A DNA stretch of 25,330 nucleotides. Source: JACCTH01 sp050741915 (GTDB taxonomy: Bacteria; Actinomycetota; Acidimicrobiia; Spongiisociales; ZC4RG35). The position numbers and the translations under genes are program-made. The notes beneath the pieces were generated by a model. The model made no database searches. It was given only the letters and a program-made list of their open reading frames with translations, and was not told where the DNA came from. Shown here piece by piece: positions 7,389-15,689 of the stretch. The first letter of the stretch is position 1, and each line of letters opens with the position of its first letter. The stretch lies in NCBI GenBank assembly GCA_050741915.1, contig JBOGEX010000075.1:1-25330 (forward strand). Direction: 5' to 3'.

Positions 7389-7681
7389 ATGTTGAAGAGA
7401 CTCATTCCCGTCCTTGTCCTCCTCGCCGCGTGCGCGGGAGGGGTCGGCACGAACTCTGTCACTACGACCTCGGCACCAAGCCCGACCAAAAGCGCTACCC
7501 CGACGGGATCTGGTTCGGGTCCATCGTGGCAGCCAGTGCGGCGAGTGCGAGTTCGACCTGGCGTGCTTTTCATCGGCGACGCTGCCGGCAGGCCGCCGAT
7601 GCACGGGTGAATCCTGCCTCGTCTGGCTCTACGTCAACGTCGGGTTTGGTGACGGAGATGGTTGAGCAGTACACGCCCTGA
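7389..7681 (+). pseudogene. Frameshifted small lipoprotein gene
   Basis: The ATG at 7389 follows a GAAAGG ribosome site and encodes a lipoprotein signal (MLKRLIPVLVLLAACAGG, lipobox LAAC) and a Thr/Ser-rich linker. Protein-like sequence then switches frame to KRYPDGIWFGSIVAA around 7495. It switches again to CGECEFDLACFSSATLPAG and ESCLVWLYVNVGF from about 7538, ending at 7665. A reading with two small indels would give a lipoprotein of about 95 residues. It is a decayed gene or contains sequence errors, and the family is not recognised. Confidence 0.5.
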
Positions 7682-7705
7682 GGGCGAGTTCGTCTCATCA
7701 CCTGG

Positions 7706-8938
7706 CTAACGGCGGCGGCGGTTCCGCCGGCCACCGCGCGATTGGCGCGATTGGCCGTTCGCCGCGCGAACCGGCGAAGCGGGAGAAACGGGTCGTTCGC
7801 CGATACGACTGCCGCCCTCGACGGACAGCCAACCATTGTCGGGATCGTGGAGGGCGTTGTGGAAGCCGGCCTGGCGTTGGAGCTTGCGCAGATCGCCGAG
7901 TTGCTCGGCCATCACGAGCGACACCACTACTCCGGCCGCCCCGGCCCGGGCGGTTCGCCCCGAGCGGTGCAGATAGTCCTTGTGATCGGCCGCGAGATCG
8001 AAATGCACGACGCTGCTGACGCCGTCGACATGGATGCCGCGGGCCGCTACGTCGGTGGCGATCAAGGCGTCGACTTTCTTCTTTCCAAAGGCCTCCAGCG
8101 CCCGCGTTCTCTGGCTCTGGCTCCGGCCCCCGTGAATGGCCGCGGCCTTGATCCCCTCCCGCTCGAGGAGACGGGCGACCTTGTCGGCGCCATGCCGGGT
8201 GCGAGTGAAGACAAGAGTCGGCGTCGACGAGGAGATGATGTCGGCTGTGACCCCGATGCGATTGGTGGCGTCGACCTGCCAGAAGTAGTGGGCTGCCTCG
8301 AGGTGATTGTCGTCGCCGCCGACATGATGAGTGACAGGGTCGGTCTGGTAGCGCTGGGTAAGGCTCGCCACCTCCTGATCGAGGGTGGCGGAGAAGAACG
8401 CCGTCTGGCGGACCGGGTTGGTCATGTCAAGAAGGAGACGCACCTGGGGGAGGAAACCCATGTCGGCCATGCGATCCGCCTCATCGACCACCACCAGGTC
8501 GACATCGGCGAGCGACACCGCGCCTTCAGAGATCAGGTCGGCCAGTCGCCCCGGGGTTGCGACCAAAACGTCGGCTCCCCGTTTCAGGGCGGCGCGCTGG
8601 GACTCGTAGCCGACGCCGCCGTAGACCGCTGTCACCCAGCGCTGGGACGCTTTGGCGAAGGGGGTGAGCTCCCGCGAGATCTGCTCGGCGAGCTCTCGGG
8701 CGGGGGCCAGCACCAACGCCCGCGGCCGACGGCTAGTCGCCTTTCCTACTTTGGCGACTAGCGGCAGCCCAAAGGCAAGGGTCTTGCCCGACCCGGTGGG
8801 AGCGCGGCCGAGGGTGTCCCGGCCTGCCATCAGGTCGGGGATGGTGGCTTCTTGAATGGGGAAGGGAGCGGTGATCCCTCGTTGGTTGAGAATCTCGACA
8901 AGGCGCGTTGGCACCCCGAGATCACGAAAAGTTGACAT
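7706..8938 (-). CDS. DEAD-box ATP-dependent RNA helicase
   Basis: A 410-residue protein with the full DEAD-box set in order: Q motif (PFPIQEATI), motif I (APTGSGKT), Ia (PARELAEQ), Ib (TPGRL), II (DEAD), III (SAT), IV (LVFTRT), V (TDVAARGIHV) and VI (HRSGRTARAG). The short basic C-terminus (GGRRNRRRR) would help hold RNA. These cytoplasmic enzymes unwind short RNA duplexes during ribosome assembly, mRNA decay or cold growth. The protein is RhlE-like in size, but the exact subgroup is not clear. An AGGAG site lies about 6 bases before the ATG. It stands alone, divergent from the metzincin gene. Confidence 0.95.
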   Translation of the reverse strand: MSTFRDLGVPTRLVEILNQRGITAPFPIQEATIPDLMAGRDTLGRAPTGSGKTLAFGLPLVAKVGKATSRRPRALVLAPARELAEQISRELTPFAKASQRWVTAVYGGVGYESQRAALKRGADVLVATPGRLADLISEGAVSLADVDLVVVDEADRMADMGFLPQVRLLLDMTNPVRQTAFFSATLDQEVASLTQRYQTDPVTHHVGGDDNHLEAAHYFWQVDATNRIGVTADIISSSTPTLVFTRTRHGADKVARLLEREGIKAAAIHGGRSQSQRTRALEAFGKKKVDALIATDVAARGIHVDGVSSVVHFDLAADHKDYLHRSGRTARAGAAGVVVSLVMAEQLGDLRKLQRQAGFHNALHDPDNGWLSVEGGSRIGERPVSPASPVRAANGQSRQSRGGRRNRRRR

Positions 8939-9280
8939 GGTCGGACTCCTACTGCCCGAAAAGGGCGGCGTACGGTGGTGGTTCGATCCCGCGTTCGTAC
9001 TATCACGAGGATCGGAACGCGCCTGTCCGAGGCCGACTTGCGCAAACTTTCTCTGACGTAAAACGCCGTTGGAGTCACCGGACGGTGCGCTGCAAAGGAC
9101 GCTTTCCTCGAGCCGGTGCGGCTGCTTGTGAAAATTGTAACACAGCGCGGGCCCTCCTCATAGCCGTTAGCGAAGGGAATGCCACCGGCGTCCCGACCGA
9201 GGTTTCGGCTCCTCGATCTTCGTGTATCTCGGTCTCGGTGCATAGCTCATATCGGTACACCGATTTGGAACGAGGTTCTC
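8939..9280. other. Intergenic region between divergent helicase and metzincin genes
   Basis: These 342 bases separate two divergent genes and should hold both promoters and a leader for each. No convincing ORF, tRNA or known riboswitch fold was recognised. An open frame enters the metzincin gene from 9179, but its residues are arginine-rich and unlike the conserved protein start. Confidence 0.5.
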
Positions 9281-11761
9281 ATGGAAGTTCGCATCACCTC
9301 TCTTCAGTTCCCGGAAACCACAGGGGAAGGACCCCAGTCCGCCGCCACGGAACTCGTGTTTCCCAGCGACGTCGTACGGGTGACAGCCGGCATCACTGGG
9401 TATACGGCGGTATTCGAAAACGAAGACGATCACCACTTGGGACGGCTCGAGGTCGAAATCAACACCTCAATCGACCCCGATGACGCGACCAAAGTAACTC
9501 TCACTGGCAGGTTCGGCCTGCGTGATTGGAGCAACGAGTGGGATGATGCTTACTCCGGTCTCATCGACGTGGCAGTGCTGGCCGATCTGGAGACGGTGAC
9601 ACCGCCTGGCCCCGGTGAGGCTCGCGGTGACCTTGTCATCCTGGGAGCCGAAATCACCCAGGCGATCCAGCTCTTCCGAAGTGCCGGCCACCTCGACTTG
9701 CCCAATGTGTTCCCCGACAACTCAATACAGCTCGTCGCCGGCAAACCGACCGTAGTGAGGCTCTACGTCGATTACGACGCCACCTCAGGTCTCACCCCGA
9801 TCTCGACCCTTTCGGGGAGTCTCACTGTTTGGAACGCGGCGGGGAGCAACACTCTCAACCCCATCGAACCGATCACACCTCGCCGAGACAGCTCGATCGA
9901 CCGTGGCTCCCGCACCCACACCCTCAACTTCCTCATTCCCGAGGCCCAAAGCCTCGGCGAGGTGAACCTCCTGGCCACCGTTTTCGACGCGTTCGACCCA
10001 ACCCAAATGTCGGCGCCGTTGGAATCGACCGTGCAGTACCTGCAACAGCCGGCGCTGCGAGTGCTGGCCGTAGGAATCGAATACACCGGCGACGACGTGG
10101 TCGACGACGCGACGCCGGAGGACCTTGCAGCTCCGAGCGAGACGGAATTTGTAGACACCTTCAGCTTCCTCGACCTCGTCTACCCGATTCCGGAAGTGAT
10201 GATCACGGACTACCGAACCATGGAATATGACGAGGATGTTGAGTCAGACATCAACGAAGGTTGCGACAAACTCGGTGACATGAAGGATGCGTTGGCCGAC
10301 TTCGTCGGGGATTCCGACGACGTTGTTTACGGACTTTTCGGACCCGGGCTCAACACCGGCTCGGTCGGCGGATGCGGGGGCGGCGGAGTGGGCGTGGGGC
10401 GAGTATTCGCCGCAGGCCTCGCGGCTCACGAAATCGGCCACGCCCTCGGGCGCAAGCATGCCCCGTGCGACAATGTCACCCGCTGCGCCACGCCCCGCAA
10501 CGCCGACGACAGCTACCCCGTGTACAGCGGCTACGACTCCGACTCGATCGGCGAGTATGGCTTTGACCCGACGACCACTTTGGGCACGGTAAAACGGCCC
10601 GCTACCTATCACGACTTTATGGGTTACTCGCCCAACAATTGGATTAGCCCATACACCTACAAGGCCCTGATGAGCGCTATTCCTGGCAGCCCGGTCAGCG
10701 GCGGAGCCGCCATAGCGAGCTCGACCGCACTGCGAAGGGACGGCGAATGGATCCCGGTCAAACAGCCCAAGCTTTTCCTCCGACTCGACATTTACCGGGA
10801 CCGCGCCGTCCTCCACCCGTCGTTTCATTTCGACGCTCGCCCTCGTATCAACACGGGACGCGCGTCTGACTACACGATCGAGTTCCGCGATAGCGAAGGC
10901 CGCGTGCTCCGCCGCGAATGTCTGCTCATCGATGAACTCGGATGTGGGTGTCAACAACCCGCTTCATGGCCGCTGCGGGTTCGACAAGCGGTCGCGTTCA
11001 CTCCGGCCGCGCGTCGGCTTGTCCTCTATCGATGCGACGACGAGATCGAGAACTGGGAAATACCTCGTTCGCCCGAGGTCGAGGTCACCTGCCAACCAGA
11101 CGACGACGCATCAGTCATGCGGTTGGAATGGAACCTCGAGACTCAAGGGAACGGCGAGAGTCTTTGGTCGCTGGTGCAGTGGCAAGATCGGGCCGGGACT
11201 TGGCGGGGTCTCGCTCCTCGCCAGAGGCAGAATCATCTCAGGGTTCCCCGCCGGATCGCGGCGATGGGACGTGAAACCAACTATCGCGTTCTCGTAACGA
11301 GCGGGATCGCGACCGGAGTCGGCTATTGGAAAGGCGACTGCGATGACCGTGCACCACAACCGCCGGAGACGCCAGAGCTGGTCTTGGTCGGCACCGGAGG
11401 TGGGCGCACAAGCCAGGAGCTCGAACGGATCATCACCGTCGCAGCCACTGGGGCTGGGGACCACGGAGGCAGGATTCGTTGGTTCGTTTCTCGGGGAGGT
11501 GAGCTCGCGCGCGGACGCAGGCTTGACCTAGGAGCCCTCAAAGTCGGATTCAGCGAAGTGACCGCGCAGGTCATAGGGGCCGGAATCCGCATCCCCGCTC
11601 GGACCTGGCTGATCGAGCGCACCTCCGACGACCGCTTCCTCCTTCATGTCGGCACGGTCGGCGGCGAACCATCCCCCGAAGAGGAGGAGCCCCGCCGAGA
11701 TCACCAACACGAAGACGACTCGAGACATCATCACCATCCGCACAATCACGACAAGGGATAA
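9281..11761 (+). CDS. Metzincin-type zinc metalloprotease with novel N-terminal domain and His-rich tail
   Basis: The protein has 826 residues. The ATG at 9281 is used because GGAACGAGG precedes it and because the neighbouring small protein aligns from this residue. Residues 1-104 form a domain with the motif GLRDWSNEWDD (79-89). Residues about 117-262 are a beta-rich region with ITQAIQLF and LVAGKPTVVRLYVDY, common ahead of large secreted metalloproteases. The catalytic signature HEIGHALGRKH (383-393) is a full metzincin zinc site with Glu384 as base, and FMGY (Met447) fits the Met-turn. The rest, about 460-800, is beta-rich and unassigned. The last 20 residues hold eight histidines. No signal peptide is present, which is odd for this class. 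It probably forms a unit with the gene six bases downstream. Confidence 0.85.
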   Translation: MEVRITSLQFPETTGEGPQSAATELVFPSDVVRVTAGITGYTAVFENEDDHHLGRLEVEINTSIDPDDATKVTLTGRFGLRDWSNEWDDAYSGLIDVAVLADLETVTPPGPGEARGDLVILGAEITQAIQLFRSAGHLDLPNVFPDNSIQLVAGKPTVVRLYVDYDATSGLTPISTLSGSLTVWNAAGSNTLNPIEPITPRRDSSIDRGSRTHTLNFLIPEAQSLGEVNLLATVFDAFDPTQMSAPLESTVQYLQQPALRVLAVGIEYTGDDVVDDATPEDLAAPSETEFVDTFSFLDLVYPIPEVMITDYRTMEYDEDVESDINEGCDKLGDMKDALADFVGDSDDVVYGLFGPGLNTGSVGGCGGGGVGVGRVFAAGLAAHEIGHALGRKHAPCDNVTRCATPRNADDSYPVYSGYDSDSIGEYGFDPTTTLGTVKRPATYHDFMGYSPNNWISPYTYKALMSAIPGSPVSGGAAIASSTALRRDGEWIPVKQPKLFLRLDIYRDRAVLHPSFHFDARPRINTGRASDYTIEFRDSEGRVLRRECLLIDELGCGCQQPASWPLRVRQAVAFTPAARRLVLYRCDDEIENWEIPRSPEVEVTCQPDDDASVMRLEWNLETQGNGESLWSLVQWQDRAGTWRGLAPRQRQNHLRVPRRIAAMGRETNYRVLVTSGIATGVGYWKGDCDDRAPQPPETPELVLVGTGGGRTSQELERIITVAATGAGDHGGRIRWFVSRGGELARGRRLDLGALKVGFSEVTAQVIGAGIRIPARTWLIERTSDDRFLLHVGTVGGEPSPEEEEPRRDHQHEDDSRHHHHPHNHDKG

Positions 11762-11767
11762 CGAGCC

Positions 11768-12076
11768 ATGCAAATACGTAACGGAACGATCAGCTTCAAC
11801 CGACAAAAAGGATTTGGTCCACGCACCGACACCGGAGAAGTCATCTTCTCCGACCCAGTGACGCAGGCCGCCGCCATCCTCCGCGGGTTTGACGTTTCCT
11901 TCTCGCCGCGCAACGACCACCATCTAGGCAAGCTGGAAGTTGGTTTGGAAGCATCTATCGACCCTCTCGCGCCGCAGCGAGTAAACGTCGAAGTGACTTA
12001 TGGTCTGCGCGACTGGTCGAACGAATGGGACGACAACTACGAGGGCGAGATCCACTTTGTCGTAGTCGCCGAGTGA
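11768..12076 (+). CDS. Stand-alone copy of the metzincin N-terminal domain
   Basis: A 102-residue protein starting six bases after the metzincin stop, so almost surely in the same transcript. It aligns without gaps to residues 1-102 of that protease: about 41 of 102 positions are identical, including DHHLG (50-54), SIDP (63-66) and the invariant block GLRDWSNEWDD (79-89) at exactly the same numbers. No signal peptide, membrane segment or catalytic motif is visible; the composition suggests a beta-sandwich. It could be an inhibitor or chaperone for the protease, a structural partner that co-assembles through the shared domain, or a carrier. No family with known function is recognised. Confidence 0.8.
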   Translation: MQIRNGTISFNRQKGFGPRTDTGEVIFSDPVTQAAAILRGFDVSFSPRNDHHLGKLEVGLEASIDPLAPQRVNVEVTYGLRDWSNEWDDNYEGEIHFVVVAE

Positions 12077-12140
12077 CGGCGGCAAGGCACGATAAGGTCG
12101 AGCTTGGTCCACCGTAATTAGCTGCCCTGGAACCCTTTGT

Positions 12141-13973
12141 TCAATGCCCAGGTCGTTTGGCGGCGAGCTTGCGATCCGATTCCGTGAGATACCGTTTGCG
12201 GACCCGGATGGATTTGGGGGTCACTTCGACCAGCTCGTCGGCGGCGATCCACTCGATCGCCATCTCCAGGGTGAGCTGGCGATGGGGTCGGAGATTGATC
12301 GCTTCGTCGACATTGACAGTGCGGATGTTGGTGAGCTGCTTGGGTCGGGTGGGATTGCCGGGTAGCTCGGCGGTCCGCGAGTTCTCACCGATGATCATTC
12401 CTTCATAGACATCCTCTCCAGCACCGACAAAGAGTTCACCGCGCTTTTGGAGATTGTCGAGCGAATAGGCCGTGGTGGTCCCGGCCCGATCCGAGATCAT
12501 CGCTCCCCCGGCTCGATGGGGTAGCTCGCCCGCCCACGGCATCCATCCGTCGTGATGCTGGTGGATGAGCGCAGTCCCGCGGGTGGCGCTCATCAACTGC
12601 GAGCGGAAACCGAGCAGCCCTCGGGCGGGGGCGACCACGGTGACAATGGTGCGCTCTCGATCTCCGGGCCGGAGTTCGACGACGGTGCCTTTGCGGGGCG
12701 CGGCTGCCTGGGTGACGGTCCCGACGTGCAAGTCCGGTACATCGATCACCGCCCGTTCGACCGGCTCGTGCGGAACGCCGTCGATTTCGCGGAGGATCAC
12801 TTCCGGCCGGCTCACCTGCATCTCGAAGCCTTCCCGTCGCATCGACTCGATCAGGACCGCCAGCTGCAGTTCACCGCGGCCGGCGACTTCGATGACCTCG
12901 GGCGAGGAGGTAGGCCCGATCCGGATCGAGACATTGCCGAGCACCTCGCTGTCGAGGCGCTGGCGAATGTGACGGGAGGTGAGGAACTTGCCGCCGTCCT
13001 TTCCGGCCATCGGCGAAGTATTGACCCCAAAGGTCATCCGGAGTACGGGTTCGTCCACCTCGAGTCTTGGCAAGGCCATGGGATTCTCGGGGTCGGCCAG
13101 GGTGTCTCCGATCTCGACTTCGGGGAATCCTCCGATCACAAAGAGGTCGCCGGCGGTTCGCTCCTCGACGTCGACCCTCTTCAGTCCTTCGAAGCCCATC
13201 AGCACCGACAGCCTTCTCCGCAGAGGGAGCTCGTAGGGATCGGCGTGACAAAGGGCCACCATCTGCCCTGCGCGGAGGGTGCCTTCCACCACCCGGCCGA
13301 TGGCGAGGCGGCCGAGGTAGTCGGACGAGTCGAGGTTGGTGACCAGGGCCTGGAGCGGAGCCGCCGGATCTCCACTGGGCACCGGGATGTGCTCGATGAT
13401 GGTGTCGAGCAGGGGGGCGAGATCGGCATCCGGACCTGGCACCCCGATCCCATGCACGGCCCGGGCTTCGCGGGCAATCGTGGAGACGATGGGAAACTCA
13501 ATGTGAGAGTCGGTGGTGCTGAGGTCGAAGAAGAGTTGGTAGATCTCCTCGATCACTTCGTCGGGCCGAGCGTCGGGTCGGTCGACCTTGTTGAGTACGA
13601 GGACTGCCGGCAGATGGAGGTCGAGCGCTTTCGACAGGACGTAACGGGTCTGAGGAAGCGGACCCTCGGCGGCATCGACGAGGAGCAGGATCCCGTCGAC
13701 CATCGCCAGCGCTCGTTCGACCTCACCTCCGAAGTCGGCATGGCCGGGGGTATCCACCAAGTTGATGCGAGTCCCCTTCCACATCACCGAGGCTGCCTTG
13801 GCGAGGATCGTGATCCCCCTTTCGCGTTCCTGATCGGAGGAATCCATGACGCGCTCCACCGGGGTTTCGTGGGAGCGAAACACGCCGGTGGCCCCGAGCA
13901 TGGCGTCGACCAACGTGGTCTTGCCGTGATCGACGTGAGCGACCAAAGCCAGGTTCAGAAACGGACTCGTCAA
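12141..13973 (-). CDS. typA: TypA/BipA ribosome-binding GTPase
   Basis: A translation-factor GTPase that binds the ribosome and helps large-subunit assembly, especially in cold or stress. With a TTG start at 13973 the product is 610 residues, the usual length, and begins a few residues before the P-loop AHVDHGKT (12-19). AGGTG lies about 6 bases upstream of that TTG. The longer frame up to 14090 adds residues with no family likeness. Further motifs are RGITI (switch I), DTPGHADF (G3) and NKVD (G4). The C-terminal BipA-specific part includes GRGELQLAVLIE and GLLGFRSQLM. It converges on the metzincin unit with about 64 bases between stops. Confidence 0.96.
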   Translation of the reverse strand: MTSPFLNLALVAHVDHGKTTLVDAMLGATGVFRSHETPVERVMDSSDQERERGITILAKAASVMWKGTRINLVDTPGHADFGGEVERALAMVDGILLLVDAAEGPLPQTRYVLSKALDLHLPAVLVLNKVDRPDARPDEVIEEIYQLFFDLSTTDSHIEFPIVSTIAREARAVHGIGVPGPDADLAPLLDTIIEHIPVPSGDPAAPLQALVTNLDSSDYLGRLAIGRVVEGTLRAGQMVALCHADPYELPLRRRLSVLMGFEGLKRVDVEERTAGDLFVIGGFPEVEIGDTLADPENPMALPRLEVDEPVLRMTFGVNTSPMAGKDGGKFLTSRHIRQRLDSEVLGNVSIRIGPTSSPEVIEVAGRGELQLAVLIESMRREGFEMQVSRPEVILREIDGVPHEPVERAVIDVPDLHVGTVTQAAAPRKGTVVELRPGDRERTIVTVVAPARGLLGFRSQLMSATRGTALIHQHHDGWMPWAGELPHRAGGAMISDRAGTTTAYSLDNLQKRGELFVGAGEDVYEGMIIGENSRTAELPGNPTRPKQLTNIRTVNVDEAINLRPHRQLTLEMAIEWIAADELVEVTPKSIRVRKRYLTESDRKLAAKRPGH

Positions 13974-14304
13974 ATCGGCACCTGCACGAATCTTTGCAGC
14001 AGGAAAATATGCCAAATCGGAACGACGAGGCCCGCGGACTAATGAGGTGCCAGCGCCGCACCGGAAGCAAGTCAGCCACGATCTGCTCATCCCGGATCGA
14101 GACCGTCGATCTTGGAGGCTTTCAGTCGTGGAAGTGCGGGAACATCGGTCCAGTCAGCGATGACGGATTAGACGAGTCCGAGTTCGAGAGGTGGCGATCC
14201 TTCGCCTGTCAGGAGGTCGCCGATTCCGAGATCGTCGGATTGCTCTGCAGAACAATTCAATCGGCGGCGTGAGAGTGTTGCCGACCCACGCCGTCGAAGG
14301 GCCG
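13974..14304. other. Region without a clear gene between typA and the DUF2255 remnant
   Basis: A plus-strand frame from 13994 to 14272 contains a partly protein-like acidic stretch (DDGLDESEFERWRSFACQEV), but its start lies in the typA leader and no family is recognised. It may be a fragment of another decayed gene. The typA promoter must lie here. Nothing else is seen. Confidence 0.4.
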
Positions 14305-14662
14305 CTAGGAGGGATCCAGACGCAGGGTGGTATCCAGAATCTCGGGTTTCAACATCGCCTCGAGCGACCGGCCCCGATACTTCCGACGTAGAGCATCACT
14401 GGTCCGCTCGATCGATCCATTGTCCGTGGCCGCAGTCGCCCTTGCAGGAATCATCGTGTCGCCGACGACAATCGCGACCTCGGGGTTCGCGAGCGTCCGC
14501 TGGTACCACTTCCCCGATGCTCCGCGCACCGAGCGGACGAAAACCTCATCCTCATCCACGACGACCCAAATCAGTGCGCCGGCGGCCGAAACCGGTCCGG
14601 GTTTCGATCGTTATCTCGCGACTCTGATCGATCATCTGGAGCTGATCTTCGCTAAACGCCAT
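14305..14662 (-). pseudogene. DUF2255 family gene with one frameshift
   Basis: An ATG at 14662 begins MAFSEDQLQMIDQSREITIE and TRTGFGRRRTD, the expected N-terminus of DUF2255 proteins, then meets a stop. The next frame carries the rest without a gap: IWVVVDEDEVFVRSVRG, GKWYQRTLANPEVAIVVGD, and LEAMLKPEILDTTLRLDPS at the end. A single base change near 14575-14590 would restore one protein of about 119 residues, the normal size. DUF2255 is a small, possibly flavin-binding, domain of unknown role. Either the gene has just died or the base call is wrong. A shorter GTG start at 14559 would drop the first strands of the domain. Confidence 0.65.
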
Positions 14663-14740
14663 ATCGGGGAGCGTAGAACCGCAAGAAGGACATCCCTGGC
14701 GACAACCCCTTTCTCTTCATTCCACTGTGGTCCCTACTTT

Positions 14741-14778
14741 TATAATGATTACAGTATTGACAGTATAATCTAAGCGAT
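14741..14778 (+). promoter_or_regulatory. AT-rich promoter with ACAGTAT repeats before the XRE gene
   Basis: In otherwise GC-rich sequence this stretch is strongly AT-rich. TATAAT at 14764-14769 lies nine bases before the ATG at 14779, which would put the transcript start at or within a few bases of the start codon. There is no Shine-Dalgarno sequence, so the gene may be leaderless. ACAGTAT occurs at 14751-14757 and 14760-14766, and a third time inside the gene at 14791-14797. These could be operator half-sites for the XRE protein. Confidence 0.5.
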
Positions 14779-15135
14779 ATGACCCGACCAACAGTATCTG
14801 TGAGAACGAAAATCGCGGCCAGCGATAACGGCGCGTTGGCCGAGCTGATCAAGAAGGCCCGTGCCCAAGCCGGGCTTTCGCAGACCGAGCTCGCTAGACG
14901 TTTGGGCTCCAAACAACCGGCCGTTTCGAGGTGGGAAACGGGAGAGGATGAACCCCGGTTGTCGACCCTGGTCCGGCTGCTGCTTGCCTGCGACCTTGCC
15001 CTCGTCATGTCCGTGGAGCCGGTCGAGGTCGATCGCTCGCAGATTCGACAACAGCTGGCCCTTTCTCCTGCCCAACGTCTGGCCTCGGTTGCCAACCTAA
15101 GTCGGCTGCGAGCCACTGCCCGTCGCCGCGACTGA
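14779..15135 (+). CDS. XRE-family regulator, likely antitoxin
   Basis: This 118-residue protein has an XRE/Cro helix-turn-helix at about residues 19-72: LAELIKKARAQAGLSQTELA and QPAVSRWETGEDEP are canonical. The C-terminal 45 residues (VEPVEVDRSQIRQQLALSPA, then basic residues) could wrap a partner. It overlaps the nucleotidyltransferase gene by one base (TGATG), so the two are translationally coupled. By analogy with other regulator-nucleotidyltransferase pairs it is probably the antitoxin and autorepressor. A phase-variable defence role is possible but not shown. Confidence 0.85.
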   Translation: MTRPTVSVRTKIAASDNGALAELIKKARAQAGLSQTELARRLGSKQPAVSRWETGEDEPRLSTLVRLLLACDLALVMSVEPVEVDRSQIRQQLALSPAQRLASVANLSRLRATARRRD

Positions 15136-15629
15136 TGCCCGCCCCGCTCGATCCCGAGTGCATCCTCCGGGTGCTCGCCGAATATCAAGTCGAGTGTGTC
15201 CTGGTTGGTGGCCTGGGGGCGGTGTTGCATGGGTCACCAGCCATGACCAACGACGTCGACATCGTGCCAAGAAGGGATCCGGACAATCTCGCCCGGCTAT
15301 CTCAAGCTTTGCGCAACCTCGATGCGCGCCTCAGAGTGGCCGATGATCCGGAAGGTGTCGCCTTCGATCCTCACCCCGCCATCCTCGAGTCGATGGCGAT
15401 GCTGAACATGACCACTCGTTGCGGTGATCTCGACTTGACATTCGCCCCGGCCGCCCTCACTGACTACAACGCCCTCCTCGCCGCGAGCATGGAGTTTGAG
15501 CTGAGCGGCTACGTGGTGCGCGTCGCAGCCCTCAATGACATCATTCGCAGCAAGGAAGCGGCCGATCGACCCAAGGACCGCGCGACGCTGCCACTCCTGC
15601 GGGCCCTCGCTGACGAGATCGGCAAATAG
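15135..15629 (+). CDS. Nucleotidyltransferase-fold protein, likely toxin of an XRE/NTase pair
   Basis: A 164-residue protein of the polymerase-beta-like nucleotidyltransferase superfamily. The motif GGLGAVLHGS (25-34) with NDVDIV (Asp40 and Asp42) gives the Gly-Gly helix and the two metal-binding aspartates. GDLDLTF (Asp98 and Asp100) fits the third carboxylate strand. The C-terminal SKEAADRPKDRATLPLL matches the helix seen in AbiEii/MenT-like toxins and related small enzymes. Such toxins add nucleotides to tRNA or modify proteins. The target here is unknown. Pairing with the XRE gene by a one-base overlap supports a TA or abortive-infection system. Confidence 0.82.
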   Translation: MPAPLDPECILRVLAEYQVECVLVGGLGAVLHGSPAMTNDVDIVPRRDPDNLARLSQALRNLDARLRVADDPEGVAFDPHPAILESMAMLNMTTRCGDLDLTFAPAALTDYNALLAASMEFELSGYVVRVAALNDIIRSKEAADRPKDRATLPLLRALADEIGK

Positions 15630-15689
15630 CGAACCGAGAGCTGAAACGAGTCCGGCTCATTCAGCGCTCAGATTCTTGGGCTGAACGCC

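Noticed and set aside
7742..8761. Open frame of about 339 codons opposite the DEAD-box helicase
   Set aside because: Mirror of the helicase motifs on the other strand, with no independent start signal.
9179..9280. N-terminal extension of the metzincin by 34 residues
   Set aside because: Arginine-rich, no ribosome site, and absent from the collinear small paralogue, which starts at the residue matching 9281.
12552..14042. Long open frame (about 496 codons) on the plus strand opposite typA
   Set aside because: It is a shadow of the highly conserved typA gene in GC-rich DNA; its protein is low in hydrophobic order and rich in His, Asp and Gly, as expected for an antisense frame.
13974..14090. 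N-terminal extension of typA by 39 residues
   Set aside because: TypA proteins begin close to the P-loop; the TTG at 13973 gives the normal length and has a ribosome-like AGGTG upstream.
15660..15685. TTCAGC/GCTGAA inverted pair between convergent genes as a terminator
   Set aside because: Only six base pairs with a 14-base loop and no T-run; too weak to call.
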